Shown: positions 25,515-35,212, counted from the first letter of the stretch. The stretch is DNA of 64,000 bases from Candidatus Tepidiaquacellales bacterium OLB4/UTCHB1 (GCA_002050165.1 MWSW01000012.1:124001-188000); one strand, 5' to 3'. Notes: a model not told the origin generated them from the sequence alone. Program-made: numbers and translations.

Positions 25515-26600
25515 ATGAAAACTAAACTTCTCTGTGTTATTGCATTATTATTGTTTGCAATTCAAATTTCATATGCAGATTCATTAAGTACAAAGGACAC
25601 ATTAATTATCGGTACAAAAGAAGCTGAACCATTCGTTATAAAAAATTCTGATGGGTCACTGTCGGGTATGAGTATTAACCTAATCCGGGATATTCTAACG
25701 GATTCTGAAATAGAATTCAAGTTTCAACAGTTTGGATCACTAGATAAACTCATTCAAGCCACCCGGGATTCGAGTGTAGATTTGTCCATTTCCGCGATCA
25801 GCATTACACCGGAACGCGAATTACTGATAGATTTTTCGCAACCGTATTTTATTTCATCTTTAGGAATCGCAGTATTAAACAAAAACGAGAAAACATTTAT
25901 CACACAGTATCTGGACTTTTTTTCGGGTGAATTTCTCCTCGTTCTGCTCGGACTTTCAATTTTACTTGTGATTTTCGGGGTTATTTTCTGGTTGTTTGAA
26001 CATAAGAAAAATCCCGATCAATTCGGCGGTTCTTTTATTAAAGGAATCGGTTCAGGTTTTTGGTATTCCGTGGTGACTCTTTGCACGGTAGGGTACGGTG
26101 ATAAAGCACCGAAAACATTGGGCGGTAGGATTGTTGCCACTCTATTCATGATAAAAAGTCTTGTAATTGTTTCAAGCTTTACTGCTGCCATAACAACTTC
26201 ACTTACACTCGGAAGTCTCGGTTCTAAAGTTGATTCTAAAAGTGACTTGTATAACGTAAATGTGGGTACAATCATCTCATCCTCAAGCGCACACTATCTG
26301 ACAGAAAATAAAATAAAATTTTTTGGCTATAAGTCCATCTCTCAAGCGCTCAAAGGTTTGTCTGATGGCGAAATAGATGCTTTCGTTTATGACAGACCGA
26401 TTATCTCTTATAATATAAACAGGGGCGAATATAAAAATATTTCTTTGTTGAGCGAAACTTTCAGTATTCAATACTATGGAGTTGCAATGCCGAAAGGCAG
26501 CAGTTTGAGAAAAAAAATGAATGTGGAACTTTTAGATTATATTGACAGTGAAGCTTGGGATAAAATCAATTTCTTTTATCTCGGAAAAACTATTGACTGA
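25515..26600 (+). CDS. Prokaryotic ionotropic glutamate receptor-like potassium channel (GluR0 type)
   Basis: ATG 25515 (not the upstream TTG at 25509) gives 361 residues with a signal peptide ending SYA. A periplasmic amino-acid-binding lobe precedes and follows a channel core. The first lobe has AISITPERELLIDFSQPYF, whose T-x-x-R is the ligand-carboxylate motif of glutamate receptors. The core has helix one (FLLVLLGLSILLVIFGVIFW) and a pore loop with the K+ filter TVGYGD. A second helix follows, ending SSFTAAITTSLT, the counterpart of the receptor SYTANLAAF motif. The second lobe includes AFVYDRPI, where the Asp would bind the ligand amino group. Known GluR0 proteins are glutamate-gated K+ channels. 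No fourth membrane helix is present, as in GluR0. Confidence 0.92.
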   Translation: MKTKLLCVIALLLFAIQISYADSLSTKDTLIIGTKEAEPFVIKNSDGSLSGMSINLIRDILTDSEIEFKFQQFGSLDKLIQATRDSSVDLSISAISITPERELLIDFSQPYFISSLGIAVLNKNEKTFITQYLDFFSGEFLLVLLGLSILLVIFGVIFWLFEHKKNPDQFGGSFIKGIGSGFWYSVVTLCTVGYGDKAPKTLGGRIVATLFMIKSLVIVSSFTAAITTSLTLGSLGSKVDSKSDLYNVNVGTIISSSSAHYLTENKIKFFGYKSISQALKGLSDGEIDAFVYDRPIISYNINRGEYKNISLLSETFSIQYYGVAMPKGSSLRKKMNVELLDYIDSEAWDKINFFYLGKTID

Positions 26601-26883
26601 ATTAATTATCCGGGATTGATATAAAATAAAAGGAGTAACAAACCAAAAACAACTTTTACCGGAGAGTTATTACATTTCTCGCAATAGCAACTAATTTATT
26701 TTAATAATACAGTTAAAGCATTTTTTATACTTTCAGGTTTTATTAATTTTTGCACAGAGTAAAAATAAACTTATTCAAAAATTTTTAAACAAAACTGGAA
26801 CAGTCGTATCCTGGAGCAGGTTTTTTGTAAATATAACTGTACGATTTAAATCATTTTAATAATCCTTTTATTTTACAAATTTA

Positions 26884-27756
26884 ATGGAAACTCCAAAAAT
26901 GAAAAACATATTATACCCGACCGACTTCTCGCTTACTTCACGATGTTCAATTCCGTTTTTAATTGAATTCGCAAATAAAACCGGCGCATCAATACACATT
27001 CTCAACATATTCAGTGTAAACATTTACGATCCAAATATGCCGGCGGAGCTTATGATGAGCGCATATCAGCAGGCTGAAGCATCCTCAAAAGAAAATCTAG
27101 ATTTACTGAAGAAAGAATTAGAGGGCTACAATCAAACTCACGGTAGAGGCGCACAATCTACATATAATTTATTTACCATATCACGGCAGGGACTGGTTGT
27201 GGATGAGATTTTAAATTACGTTGAGGATAATAATATTGACATTGTTGTAATGGGAACTACAGGCGCAAGCGGTATTCTGGAAAAAATTATAGGTAGTAAT
27301 GCAGCCAGCGTTATTGAGAAATGTCCGAAACCTGTACTGGCAATTCCGGACAAAGCGGAATTTCGTGGAATAAACAATATCGTTTACGCTACAGATTTAG
27401 AAGAAAAAGAACTTAATGAAATTAAAATTTTGGCGGGAATTTCCAAACTATTCAACGCTGAGCTTACTCTGCTTCATGTTTGTAATGAAAAGGAAACTGC
27501 CATTATGGAAGATAAAGAGAAAATTTTTAACGAACTCAAGGTTGAAATTGATTACATGAAAACCAACCTCGAAATGGTTCAAAATGAAAATGTAATTAAT
27601 GGAATTGACGATTACGTATCCAAACATAAAACCGATATCATTGCAATGGCAACCCACAGGAGAAGTTTGCTTGGGAAAATTTTCGACCGCAGCCTTACCA
27701 AACAGATGGCATATCATACTCGTATCCCATTGCTTGCACTTGAAAGAGAGAGCTGA
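26884..27756 (+). CDS. Tandem universal stress protein
   Basis: The 290-residue cytosolic protein has two Usp domains. The first (about 5-155) begins KNILYPTDFS and has the ATP-site motif MGTTGASGILEKIIGSNAA, with the G-x2-G and GSN elements of ATP-binding Usp proteins. The second (about 165-288) begins NIVYATDLEE and ends with MATHRRSLLGKIFDRSLTKQ. It lacks the G-x2-G pattern, so only the first domain is likely to bind ATP. Such proteins act in stress or dormancy responses. Start ATG 26884 was chosen; an in-frame ATG lies five codons in. It ends 45 bases before polA on the same strand. Confidence 0.93.
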   Translation: METPKMKNILYPTDFSLTSRCSIPFLIEFANKTGASIHILNIFSVNIYDPNMPAELMMSAYQQAEASSKENLDLLKKELEGYNQTHGRGAQSTYNLFTISRQGLVVDEILNYVEDNNIDIVVMGTTGASGILEKIIGSNAASVIEKCPKPVLAIPDKAEFRGINNIVYATDLEEKELNEIKILAGISKLFNAELTLLHVCNEKETAIMEDKEKIFNELKVEIDYMKTNLEMVQNENVINGIDDYVSKHKTDIIAMATHRRSLLGKIFDRSLTKQMAYHTRIPLLALERES

Positions 27757-27801
27757 ATTTGAACCGCCTTTTTCTATTCAACAAACTAAAAACATTTTCC
27801 A

Positions 27802-30651
27802 ATGGCAGGTAAGTTATTCCTGATTGACGGAATGGCGATGATATACAGGTCATACTTTGCAATGATCTCCAACCCGTTGATAAATTCCAAAGGAAAGAAT
27901 ACATCAGCTGTATTCGGATTTTTAAATTCACTGCAACGTATTTTAGACGATGAGAAGCCGGAGTACATCGCGGTTTGCTTTGATACAGAAAAGCCGACTT
28001 TCAGGCACGAAGAGTTTCCCGAATACAAAGCTCAAAGAATGGAAATCCCGACTGATATGCCGTGGCAGATCGATGCAGTCAAAGATATCATCCGAGCTTT
28101 AAATATTCCACTAATAGAAAAAGATGGTTTCGAAGCTGACGACATTATCGGGACTTTAACCAAGTTGGCACAAAAAGATAAAATTGAAACATATATGGTT
28201 ACGCCTGATAAAGACTTTATGCAACTTGTTAATGATAAAGTTTTCCTTTACAAACCTTCTCGCAACCTTTACGGCAACAAGGTTAAAGATGTTGAAATTT
28301 ATAATAGCGAAAAAGTTCGTGAAAAGTTCGGAGTTCCACCCGATAAAGTAGTTCAGGTATTAGCTTTGATGGGCGATACATCAGATAACATACCCGGCGT
28401 TAAAGGCGTAGGTGAGAAGACTGCAATGAATCTCATACAAAATTTCGGGTCAGTCGAAGATCTATACAACCGAATTGAGGAAATAAAAAAACCTAAATTA
28501 AAAGAAAACCTCATAAACGACCACGATAACGCATTGCTTGCAGAAAGGCTCGTTACAATCTCAACAGATGTACCACTCTCAGTTCATATATCTGACCTGA
28601 AGCGAAAACTACCCGATTCGGAAAAACTTTTACCGTTATTGGAAGAATTGGAATTCAAATCCTTCATCAAAAAATATTCCACAAAAAGCGAAGGCGAGTT
28701 TGAAACTCCAAATATTTCTATCAGAGCGGAGCGGGTAACTGGTATTGAAGTTAATCAACCTGAAACATCAAAAACTTTTAAAACAATTAATGATACTGAG
28801 CATAAATACTTTACAATTAAAAATGAGGATGAATTAGACAGGTTATTCGGACACCTCTCGAAGCAGGATTTGATTTGTTTCGATACAGAGACCACTTCTA
28901 CCGATCCGATGCAATGCGAACTTGTCGGGTGTTCATTTGCTTATAAAGAAGGTGAAGCATACTATATTCCCGTTAGCAATGAAAAGAATTCAAGCGGACA
29001 AAATGCGAATTCACTTTTCAGTCTGACTGCTGAAAATGAAAAAATTTATCAATCACTGCCGATTGAAATCGTTATACGTAAATTAAAACCGTTACTGGAA
29101 AATAAAAAAATTAAATTTGTCGGACAAAATATAAAGTACGATTATATTGTAATGAAAAACTACGGAATCGAAATTGCAAATATTTACTTTGACTCTTTGA
29201 TAGGAGCATACATACTTGATTCCGATGGAAGCCACAATATGGATTATCTGTCAGAAAAATATCTCGGATATACTCCCATTTCAATCAAAGAGCTGATCGG
29301 TTCCGGCAAAAACCAAACCACAATTGATAAAGTAGAAGTTGAAAAAGTAAGCGAGTATGCTGCGGAGGATGCGGATATAACACTCCAACTGTATCATCGT
29401 TTAAAATATGAACTCGAGAAAATTAATCTGTACAAGTTGTGTTACGATATTGAATTTCCCCTTGTGAAAGTTCTCGGTGATATGGAATTCGAGGGGATAA
29501 AGGTTGACAAAAATATTCTCTCAATAATAGATAAAGAGCTTGTAAAGTTGATTATTAAATATGAAAATGAAATATATTATCTCGCCGGGACAAAGTTTAA
29601 CATTAACTCTACAAAGCAATTGTCTGACATTCTATTCGGAGAGCTAAGTCTGAAGCCGTCGAGAAAAACGAAGACTGGTTATTCAACTGATTCCAAAGTG
29701 CTGGAGGAGATCAAGGATCAACATCCGATAGCGAAGGCAATAATTGATTATCGAATGCTCACAAAACTGAAGAGTACGTACATAGAAGGTTTAACTAAAG
29801 CAATTAACCCCAAAACCGGCAGAGTACATACTTCTTACAATCAGATTATTGCCTCGACCGGAAGGTTATCAAGCGTTAATCCAAACCTGCAAAATGTACC
29901 GATACGAACAGACGCAGGTAGGAGCATTAGGAAAGCATTCGTTCCCGGTAATCGTGAATCGTTAATTATGTCGGCAGATTATTCGCAGATAGAACTTCGG
30001 ATTATGGCACACTTCTCTAATGATGAAAATATGATCAGCGCCTTCAAGCGAAACCATGACATTCACACTGCAACATCAATGAGGATTTTCGGGGTCAAGA
30101 AAAGCGAAGTTACACCAAACATGCGGAGAAAAGCCAAAGAGGTGAACTTCGGTATAATTTACGGTATAGGAGCTTTCGGATTGGCGAACCGGCTGGAAAT
30201 AAAAAACTCGGAAGCTAAAGATATAATTGAAAAATATTTCCGTGAATATCCGAAAGTAAGAGATTATATGGAACGGACTAAAGAGTTCGCACACGATCAT
30301 GGTTACGTTGAAACACTTATGGGAAGACGGAGGTATCTCCCGCAAATTAATAATCAAAACGCATCTGCACGAGCTGAAGATGAAAGGGCTGCTATCAACA
30401 TGCCAATTCAGGGTACTGCTGCCGATATGATTAAGATTGCAATGATTAATATACAGGAAGCATTTAAAAAGAAAAAGTACCGGACCAAAATGCTGCTTCA
30501 GGTTCACGATGAACTTATCTTTGAAGTCGCAAAAGTTGAACTTGAAGAAGTAAAAGATGTCGTAACCCGAAATATGAAAAATGCATTAAAGCTGAATGTC
30601 CCGATTGAAGTTGAAATAGGTGTCGGCGATAGCTGGTACGATGCACATTAA
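27802..30651 (+). CDS. polA: DNA polymerase I
   Basis: The 949-residue replication and repair polymerase has all three domains. The 5'-3' exonuclease (about 1-300) shows FLIDGMAMIYRSYFA, DGFEADDIIG and GDTSDNIPGVKGVGEKTA. The 3'-5' proofreading domain (about 340-535) keeps the catalytic DTET motif and EYAAEDADITLQL, so proofreading is probably active. The polymerase domain (about 560-949) shows STGRLSSVNPNLQN, SADYSQIELRIMAH, the RRKAKEVNFGIIYG O-helix and LLQVHDELIFE. It fills Okazaki gaps and removes RNA primers. Length and motif order are normal. Confidence 0.99.
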   Translation: MAGKLFLIDGMAMIYRSYFAMISNPLINSKGKNTSAVFGFLNSLQRILDDEKPEYIAVCFDTEKPTFRHEEFPEYKAQRMEIPTDMPWQIDAVKDIIRALNIPLIEKDGFEADDIIGTLTKLAQKDKIETYMVTPDKDFMQLVNDKVFLYKPSRNLYGNKVKDVEIYNSEKVREKFGVPPDKVVQVLALMGDTSDNIPGVKGVGEKTAMNLIQNFGSVEDLYNRIEEIKKPKLKENLINDHDNALLAERLVTISTDVPLSVHISDLKRKLPDSEKLLPLLEELEFKSFIKKYSTKSEGEFETPNISIRAERVTGIEVNQPETSKTFKTINDTEHKYFTIKNEDELDRLFGHLSKQDLICFDTETTSTDPMQCELVGCSFAYKEGEAYYIPVSNEKNSSGQNANSLFSLTAENEKIYQSLPIEIVIRKLKPLLENKKIKFVGQNIKYDYIVMKNYGIEIANIYFDSLIGAYILDSDGSHNMDYLSEKYLGYTPISIKELIGSGKNQTTIDKVEVEKVSEYAAEDADITLQLYHRLKYELEKINLYKLCYDIEFPLVKVLGDMEFEGIKVDKNILSIIDKELVKLIIKYENEIYYLAGTKFNINSTKQLSDILFGELSLKPSRKTKTGYSTDSKVLEEIKDQHPIAKAIIDYRMLTKLKSTYIEGLTKAINPKTGRVHTSYNQIIASTGRLSSVNPNLQNVPIRTDAGRSIRKAFVPGNRESLIMSADYSQIELRIMAHFSNDENMISAFKRNHDIHTATSMRIFGVKKSEVTPNMRRKAKEVNFGIIYGIGAFGLANRLEIKNSEAKDIIEKYFREYPKVRDYMERTKEFAHDHGYVETLMGRRRYLPQINNQNASARAEDERAAINMPIQGTAADMIKIAMINIQEAFKKKKYRTKMLLQVHDELIFEVAKVELEEVKDVVTRNMKNALKLNVPIEVEIGVGDSWYDAH

Positions 30652-30709
30652 ATTAAAGTAACAAAAATTTTATACCCGCTCTTTTTTTTAACTGAAATAA
30701 TATTTAAAA

Positions 30710-31180
30710 TTGTCCGGAATTGTTTCGAATTTTGTTGAAGTGTTTTTGTTCCGTTACTTCGAAGGTAAACCAAAGTACCTGTTATTGAAACGATCTGAAA
30801 AAGTTTCTACACCAAACATCTGGCAGGTACTCACAGCAACCATCAACACAGGGGAAACCGCATTTCAAACAGCTATCAGGGAGATTGGTGAAGAAACCGG
30901 ATTAAAGGTAATCAATTTATATTCAGCTCCATTTGTAAGTTCATTCTACAGGCAGGACACTGATTCAGTTCATATTGCACCGATTTTTATTGCTGAAGTA
31001 TCCGATGGTTCAGTTGTAATTTCGGATGAACACACAGAATGTAAATGGTGTAATTTAGATGAGGCCATTAATTTGTTGTACTGGTTCAATCAAATCGAAA
31101 ATTTAAAACTAACTGATATACACTTAAAGGAAGAAAAATATTTTAAGACATTAACTGAAACTAAAAAGATAAAACTATGA
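30710..31180 (+). CDS. Nudix hydrolase
   Basis: The 156-residue protein begins with TTG at 30710, or possibly another nearby non-ATG codon. It has a Nudix fold, with FVEVFLFRYF as first strand and a Nudix box GETAFQTAIREIGEETGL. The E-x7-REIGEETGL core that binds the metal is intact. The glycine expected six residues before the first Glu is Ala. Nudix enzymes cleave nucleoside diphosphates linked to another group; the opening resembles dihydroneopterin-triphosphate or dNTP pyrophosphatases of the MutT/NudB group, but the substrate is not assigned. Its stop overlaps the hldD start (ATGA), so the two are co-translated. Confidence 0.85.
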   Translation: MSGIVSNFVEVFLFRYFEGKPKYLLLKRSEKVSTPNIWQVLTATINTGETAFQTAIREIGEETGLKVINLYSAPFVSSFYRQDTDSVHIAPIFIAEVSDGSVVISDEHTECKWCNLDEAINLLYWFNQIENLKLTDIHLKEEKYFKTLTETKKIKL

Positions 31181-32208
31181 TCGTTGTTACCGGTGGCGCA
31201 GGGTTTATCGGCAGTGCAGTAGTATGGCGGCTGAATCAACTCGGAGTTCAGAACATTATAATCGTTGATTCTTTCAAACCTGAAGGAAGGTTCTGGAACA
31301 AAGGTGAATCAAAAATCGAAGAGGAGATCTTATATTCGGAAAAATGGAAAAACCTCGTCAATCTGAAATTCTTCGATATTTTCGATTCGGAAGAATTCGG
31401 ACAAATGTGTTCACACGATTTTTTGAAGATGTCAGGAGTTGAAACAGTTATTCACCTTGGAGCTTGCAGTTCCACAACCGAGCGGAACTTTGACTTGTTG
31501 CTTAGAAATAATTACGAATATACAAAGTATCTTTGCGAGAAATGTATGTCCGCCGACATCAGATTTATTTACGCCTCTTCAGCTGCCACTTACGGCACAG
31601 GTGAGCATGGATACTCGGATGATGAAAAAGTAATACTGAATCTCAAACCACTTAATCCGTACGCGTATTCAAAACAATTGTTCGATCAGTGGTTGGTTCA
31701 GAATTCACTGACCGATAAGGTAGTAGGGTTAAAATTCTTTAATGTGTTCGGTCCTAATGAATATCACAAAGGTGATATGAGAAGCCTGGTATGCAAAGGT
31801 TTCGACCAAATCAAACAAACCGGAAGAATTGAACTTTTTAAATCGTATTCCGATTCTTATGCAAACGGCGAACAAAAACGCGATTTCATCTATATCAAAG
31901 ATGCCGTTGAGATGACACTTTTCTTCTGGCAAAATAAAATTGTAAATGGAATTTATAATGTCGGAACTGGCATAGCGTCAACATTTAACGAACTTGTAAA
32001 ACCTATTTTTAAATCTTTAAATATGCCTGAAAATATTGAATACATTGATATGCCTGAAAATCTCAAAAGTAAGTATCAGGATTTTACACAGGCTGATATG
32101 ACAAAGTTACGAAGTGCTGGATATAAAAATGAAATTACACCATTAAGCGAAGCAGTAAGCGATTATGTTGAAAACTTTCTGAATAAAAGTGACAGATTCC
32201 TGAGTTAA
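31177..32208 (+). CDS. hldD: ADP-glyceromanno-heptose 6-epimerase
   Basis: This 343-residue enzyme converts ADP-D-glycero-D-manno-heptose to the L-glycero form, the last step in making the inner-core heptose of lipopolysaccharide. It is an extended short-chain dehydrogenase with the NAD(P) motif VTGGAGFIGSAVVW and the catalytic Ser/Tyr-x3-Lys pattern (SSAATYG, YAYSKQLFD). HldD-specific segments are present: HLGACSSTTERN, FNVFGPNEYHKGDMRS and QKRDFIYIKDAV. Its start overlaps the Nudix stop. Partner genes rfaE1 and rfaE2 lie 2 kb downstream. Confidence 0.96.
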   Translation: MIVVTGGAGFIGSAVVWRLNQLGVQNIIIVDSFKPEGRFWNKGESKIEEEILYSEKWKNLVNLKFFDIFDSEEFGQMCSHDFLKMSGVETVIHLGACSSTTERNFDLLLRNNYEYTKYLCEKCMSADIRFIYASSAATYGTGEHGYSDDEKVILNLKPLNPYAYSKQLFDQWLVQNSLTDKVVGLKFFNVFGPNEYHKGDMRSLVCKGFDQIKQTGRIELFKSYSDSYANGEQKRDFIYIKDAVEMTLFFWQNKIVNGIYNVGTGIASTFNELVKPIFKSLNMPENIEYIDMPENLKSKYQDFTQADMTKLRSAGYKNEITPLSEAVSDYVENFLNKSDRFLS

Positions 32209-32265
32209 ATATGTTGAAATTCGTCTAAATCAGATCTAGTTTATATTGCAAATTAAATTCAATAT

Positions 32266-33990
32266 ATGAAATTCACATTGACTCTTTTTGCTTTTTTATT
32301 TACAGTGAATGTTTATCCACAGGATTTACCCAAAGGATTTACTGAATATGAATTTTCTATTTATCCGGAATACCGTACAAATTATTACAATTACATCCTG
32401 TCAGATTCACCCGATCCACCACCAGGACCCGTGCGTACTATGGCAGAGTGGGAGGAACTTCAAGCTATCCAGATTACCTGGTCAAGCTATAAACCGATAC
32501 TAAGACAAATCATAACTGCAGCACAACAGCAATGCAATGTTATAATTCTTTGCTCGGATTCTAATTCAGTAAAAAATGATCTTACCGGGAACGGAATTTC
32601 ACTTTTAAATGTGAGGTATATCGAAGCGCCATATAATACGGTTTGGTGCAGAGATTACGGTCCCTGGTCAGTTTACTCGAACGATTATGACACTTTAAGA
32701 ATTATTGATTGGATATATAACAGACCACGACCCTCTGACGATAACTCCCCCGTTTACTTCGCCCAATTCCTGAACGCACCATTGCATCAAACTATTCAAT
32801 TTCCAAACGATCTGATAAACGCCGGTGGTAACTTTATGACCGATGGACATGGAACCGGGTTCGCCTCAAAACTTGTGTTAATTGAAAATCCAACAAAAAC
32901 CGAATCACAGATTGACGCTATCATGCAGGAATATATGGGAATAGAGAGATACATCAAAATGGACACACTACTATACGACAGGATTCACCACATTGACATG
33001 CATATGAAACTTCTCGATGAAGAAACGTTACTCGTTGGTCAGTATCCGGTCGGGATTGCAGACGGACCACGAATTGAACAAAATCTGAATTACATTTTAA
33101 ATAATTTTCCAACTGCCTTCGGGAAAAAGTACAAAGTTGTAAGAATTCCAATGCCTCCCAATCAGTACGGGCAATATCCGCCTCAATCCAATTATTACAC
33201 TTATACAAATTCGCTCATCGTTAATAAAACCGTAATAGTGCCGATTTACGGATTACAACTCGATTCAACCGCTTTACAAATTTACAGAGATGCGATGCCG
33301 GGATATAATATTGTAGGGATAAATTCATCATCAATGATTTCTGCGTACGGAACAATCCACTGCATTACGAAAGAAATTGGAGTGAATGAACCGATTTTCA
33401 TTTCTCACTCTGCTTTAACGGATACAAATACTACTTCACCGCTTGAAGTAAGTGCGTACATCAAAACTAAATCCGGAGTTCAATCAGCATCACTTTATTA
33501 CACAACTGATACTACGGTAGCATATTCACAGATTAATATGACAGTTTCAAATGACACTTTCTCTGCAATGATTCCCTCTCAACCTTTGGGGACGAAAGTC
33601 TATTACTACATTGCAGCAACATCGAACAATGGAAAAAACGTAAACAAACCTCTGACCGCACCTGAAGGTTACATTCAGTTTATCAGAGATGTTCCTGTAA
33701 ATATTCGAAGTAACAATTCGATTGCCGAAAACTTTAGATTATCGCAGAACTTTCCGAACCCGTTTAATCCTGTAACAAAGATTAGATATGAAATTCCACA
33801 AAATTCATTCGTTAGGCTTGAGGTTTTTGATATTGCCGGAAGGCTCGTTGCCCAGCTTGTAAATGATTTCAAATTAAAAGGTGAATACGAATTTGAATTT
33901 AATGCCAATATAATTCCAAGCGGTGTTTATTTTTACAGGTTAATCACGCCAAATTTCAGCGACGTAAAAAAAATGGTAATCGTAAAATAG
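32266..33990 (+). CDS. Secreted peptidylarginine deiminase-like (agmatine deiminase superfamily) protein with T9SS domain
   Basis: The 574-residue precursor has a signal peptide ending VYPQ. The guanidino-group-modifying domain (about 55-385) carries the family catalytic residues: Asp in WCRDYGPW (about 127-134), the HHIDMHMK histidine/Asp site (about 241-248) and the nucleophilic Cys in GTIHCITKE (residue 366, codon at 33361-33363). AGGNFMTDG is also present. An Ig-like segment (about 390-470) and a T9SS type A domain (NFPNPFNP, SGVYFYRL, KKMVIVK) follow. The architecture matches the secreted peptidylarginine deiminase of Porphyromonas gingivalis: signal, deiminase, Ig, sorting domain. It would convert arginine or peptidyl-arginine to citrulline outside the cell. 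Peptidyl versus free agmatine substrate cannot be told from sequence. Confidence 0.9.
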   Translation: MKFTLTLFAFLFTVNVYPQDLPKGFTEYEFSIYPEYRTNYYNYILSDSPDPPPGPVRTMAEWEELQAIQITWSSYKPILRQIITAAQQQCNVIILCSDSNSVKNDLTGNGISLLNVRYIEAPYNTVWCRDYGPWSVYSNDYDTLRIIDWIYNRPRPSDDNSPVYFAQFLNAPLHQTIQFPNDLINAGGNFMTDGHGTGFASKLVLIENPTKTESQIDAIMQEYMGIERYIKMDTLLYDRIHHIDMHMKLLDEETLLVGQYPVGIADGPRIEQNLNYILNNFPTAFGKKYKVVRIPMPPNQYGQYPPQSNYYTYTNSLIVNKTVIVPIYGLQLDSTALQIYRDAMPGYNIVGINSSSMISAYGTIHCITKEIGVNEPIFISHSALTDTNTTSPLEVSAYIKTKSGVQSASLYYTTDTTVAYSQINMTVSNDTFSAMIPSQPLGTKVYYYIAATSNNGKNVNKPLTAPEGYIQFIRDVPVNIRSNNSIAENFRLSQNFPNPFNPVTKIRYEIPQNSFVRLEVFDIAGRLVAQLVNDFKLKGEYEFEFNANIIPSGVYFYRLITPNFSDVKKMVIVK

Positions 33991-34021
33991 GATAAAACCA
34001 TTTCGAGATAATTTTTTTAGT

Positions 34022-34059
34022 ACACCGGCTTCACCTTTGCGTGGTACCGGTGTTTTTTT
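34022..34059 (+). terminator. Terminator after the deiminase gene
   Basis: A 7-bp outer stem (ACACCGG at 34022-34028, CCGGTGT at 34047-34053) has an inner CAC/GTG pair closing the loop. It is followed by seven T. It starts 32 bases after the stop at 33990. Confidence 0.85.
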
Positions 34060-34207
34060 AGGATGGGAAAAATGTAACCATCGCAAAAGCTTTTCAACAA
34101 ATAGACAATTATTTTCAAAAAAGATTATTCATAGTGAAGTCTGTTAAGAGAAACATAAAATTTTTTATTTCATTGAATAACCCTTCTATTGAAAGTAACT
34201 TGCCTGA

Positions 34208-35194
34208 ATGAATACAAGTATTAATTCAATTCTTGAGTATGTTTCTGAACGTAAAATTTACATTGTCGGTGATGTAATGCTTGACCGATATATTCTCGGT
34301 AACGTAAACAGAATTTCACCCGAAGCCCCCGTTCAGGTATTTGACCTCGAAGAAACAAGTAACAGATTAGGTGGCGCTGCAAATGTTGCACTCAACATTA
34401 AAATGCTCGGCTCAATTCCTGTAATGCTTGGTGTAATCGGAGCTGATGAAAGCGCTGAAATTCTAAAAAATGCCTTTGAGAAAAACAATATTGATACTTC
34501 CGGTTTGATTACTGATTTGAACAGGTTCACGACTACTAAAACAAGGTTAATTGCAAGTTCTCAACACTTATTGCGAATTGACTCCGAATCCAAAGAAGAC
34601 ATTGGCGCCGACATTGAAGATAAGATAGTATCAAGGTTAAATGACGAAAAAAATGAAATTGACATAATAATACTTCAAGACTACAACAAAGGTGTACTTA
34701 CGAAAAACTTAATCAGTAGAATTACGGCGTTCGCTAAAGATAACGAGAAGCGTGTATTGGTTGACCCAAAGTTTTTCAATTTTTTGGAATATAAAGGTGC
34801 TTTCGTCTTTAAACCGAACAAAAAAGAATTGCAGGAAGCGTTCACAAAAAAAATTAATACCGATGAAGAACTGATTGCAGTTTGTAGCGAACTTGTTGAT
34901 ATCATCGAGTGCAAATATCTCGTATTAACGCTTGGAGAAAAGGGAATGATAATGTTCAGCAAATCTAACGGTGTACCTGATTACGTTAAAATTCCTACAC
35001 ATGCCAGAAAAGTTGCTGACGTTTCCGGGGCAGGAGATACGGTTGTTTCAACACTTGCTGTATGCCTTTCAGGAGGAGCGGACATTTACGATGCTGTGAA
35101 GATATCTAATTACGCTGCAGGTATGGTTGTCGAAGAAATCGGAATTGTACCGATTACCAAAGATAACCTCATAAAACGTTTTCATGAACTTTAA
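34208..35194 (+). CDS. rfaE1: D-glycero-beta-D-manno-heptose-7-phosphate kinase
   Basis: This 328-residue PfkB-family kinase phosphorylates heptose 7-phosphate at C1 in ADP-heptose synthesis. Visible motifs are VGDVMLDRYI, SPEAPV (typical of RfaE1/HldE kinase domains), GGAANVALNI, VDPKF, FKPNKKE and the catalytic DVSGAGDTVVS. In Escherichia coli this domain is fused to the adenylyltransferase as HldE. Here the two are separate adjacent genes (18-base gap), as in many other lineages. It begins the rfaE1-rfaE2-tamB-rnr unit. Confidence 0.95.
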   Translation: MNTSINSILEYVSERKIYIVGDVMLDRYILGNVNRISPEAPVQVFDLEETSNRLGGAANVALNIKMLGSIPVMLGVIGADESAEILKNAFEKNNIDTSGLITDLNRFTTTKTRLIASSQHLLRIDSESKEDIGADIEDKIVSRLNDEKNEIDIIILQDYNKGVLTKNLISRITAFAKDNEKRVLVDPKFFNFLEYKGAFVFKPNKKELQEAFTKKINTDEELIAVCSELVDIIECKYLVLTLGEKGMIMFSKSNGVPDYVKIPTHARKVADVSGAGDTVVSTLAVCLSGGADIYDAVKISNYAAGMVVEEIGIVPITKDNLIKRFHEL

Positions 35195-35201
35195 ATCATC
35201 A

Positions 35202-35207
35202 GAGGAG
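35202..35207 (+). promoter_or_regulatory. Ribosome-binding site fixing the TTG start of rfaE2
   Basis: GAGGAG is placed 5 bases before TTG at 35213. It supports this non-ATG start, since no ATG lies nearby in the frame. Confidence 0.7.
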
Positions 35208-35212
35208 CTGCG

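Noticed and set aside
26811-26827. CCTGGAGCAGG plus T-run as a terminator after the channel gene
   Set aside because: The stem is only 4 bp and lies over 200 bases past the stop, so it is too weak to call.
30076-30507. 143-residue minus-strand ORF inside polA
   Set aside because: It is antisense to the conserved polymerase domain and has no recognisable features.
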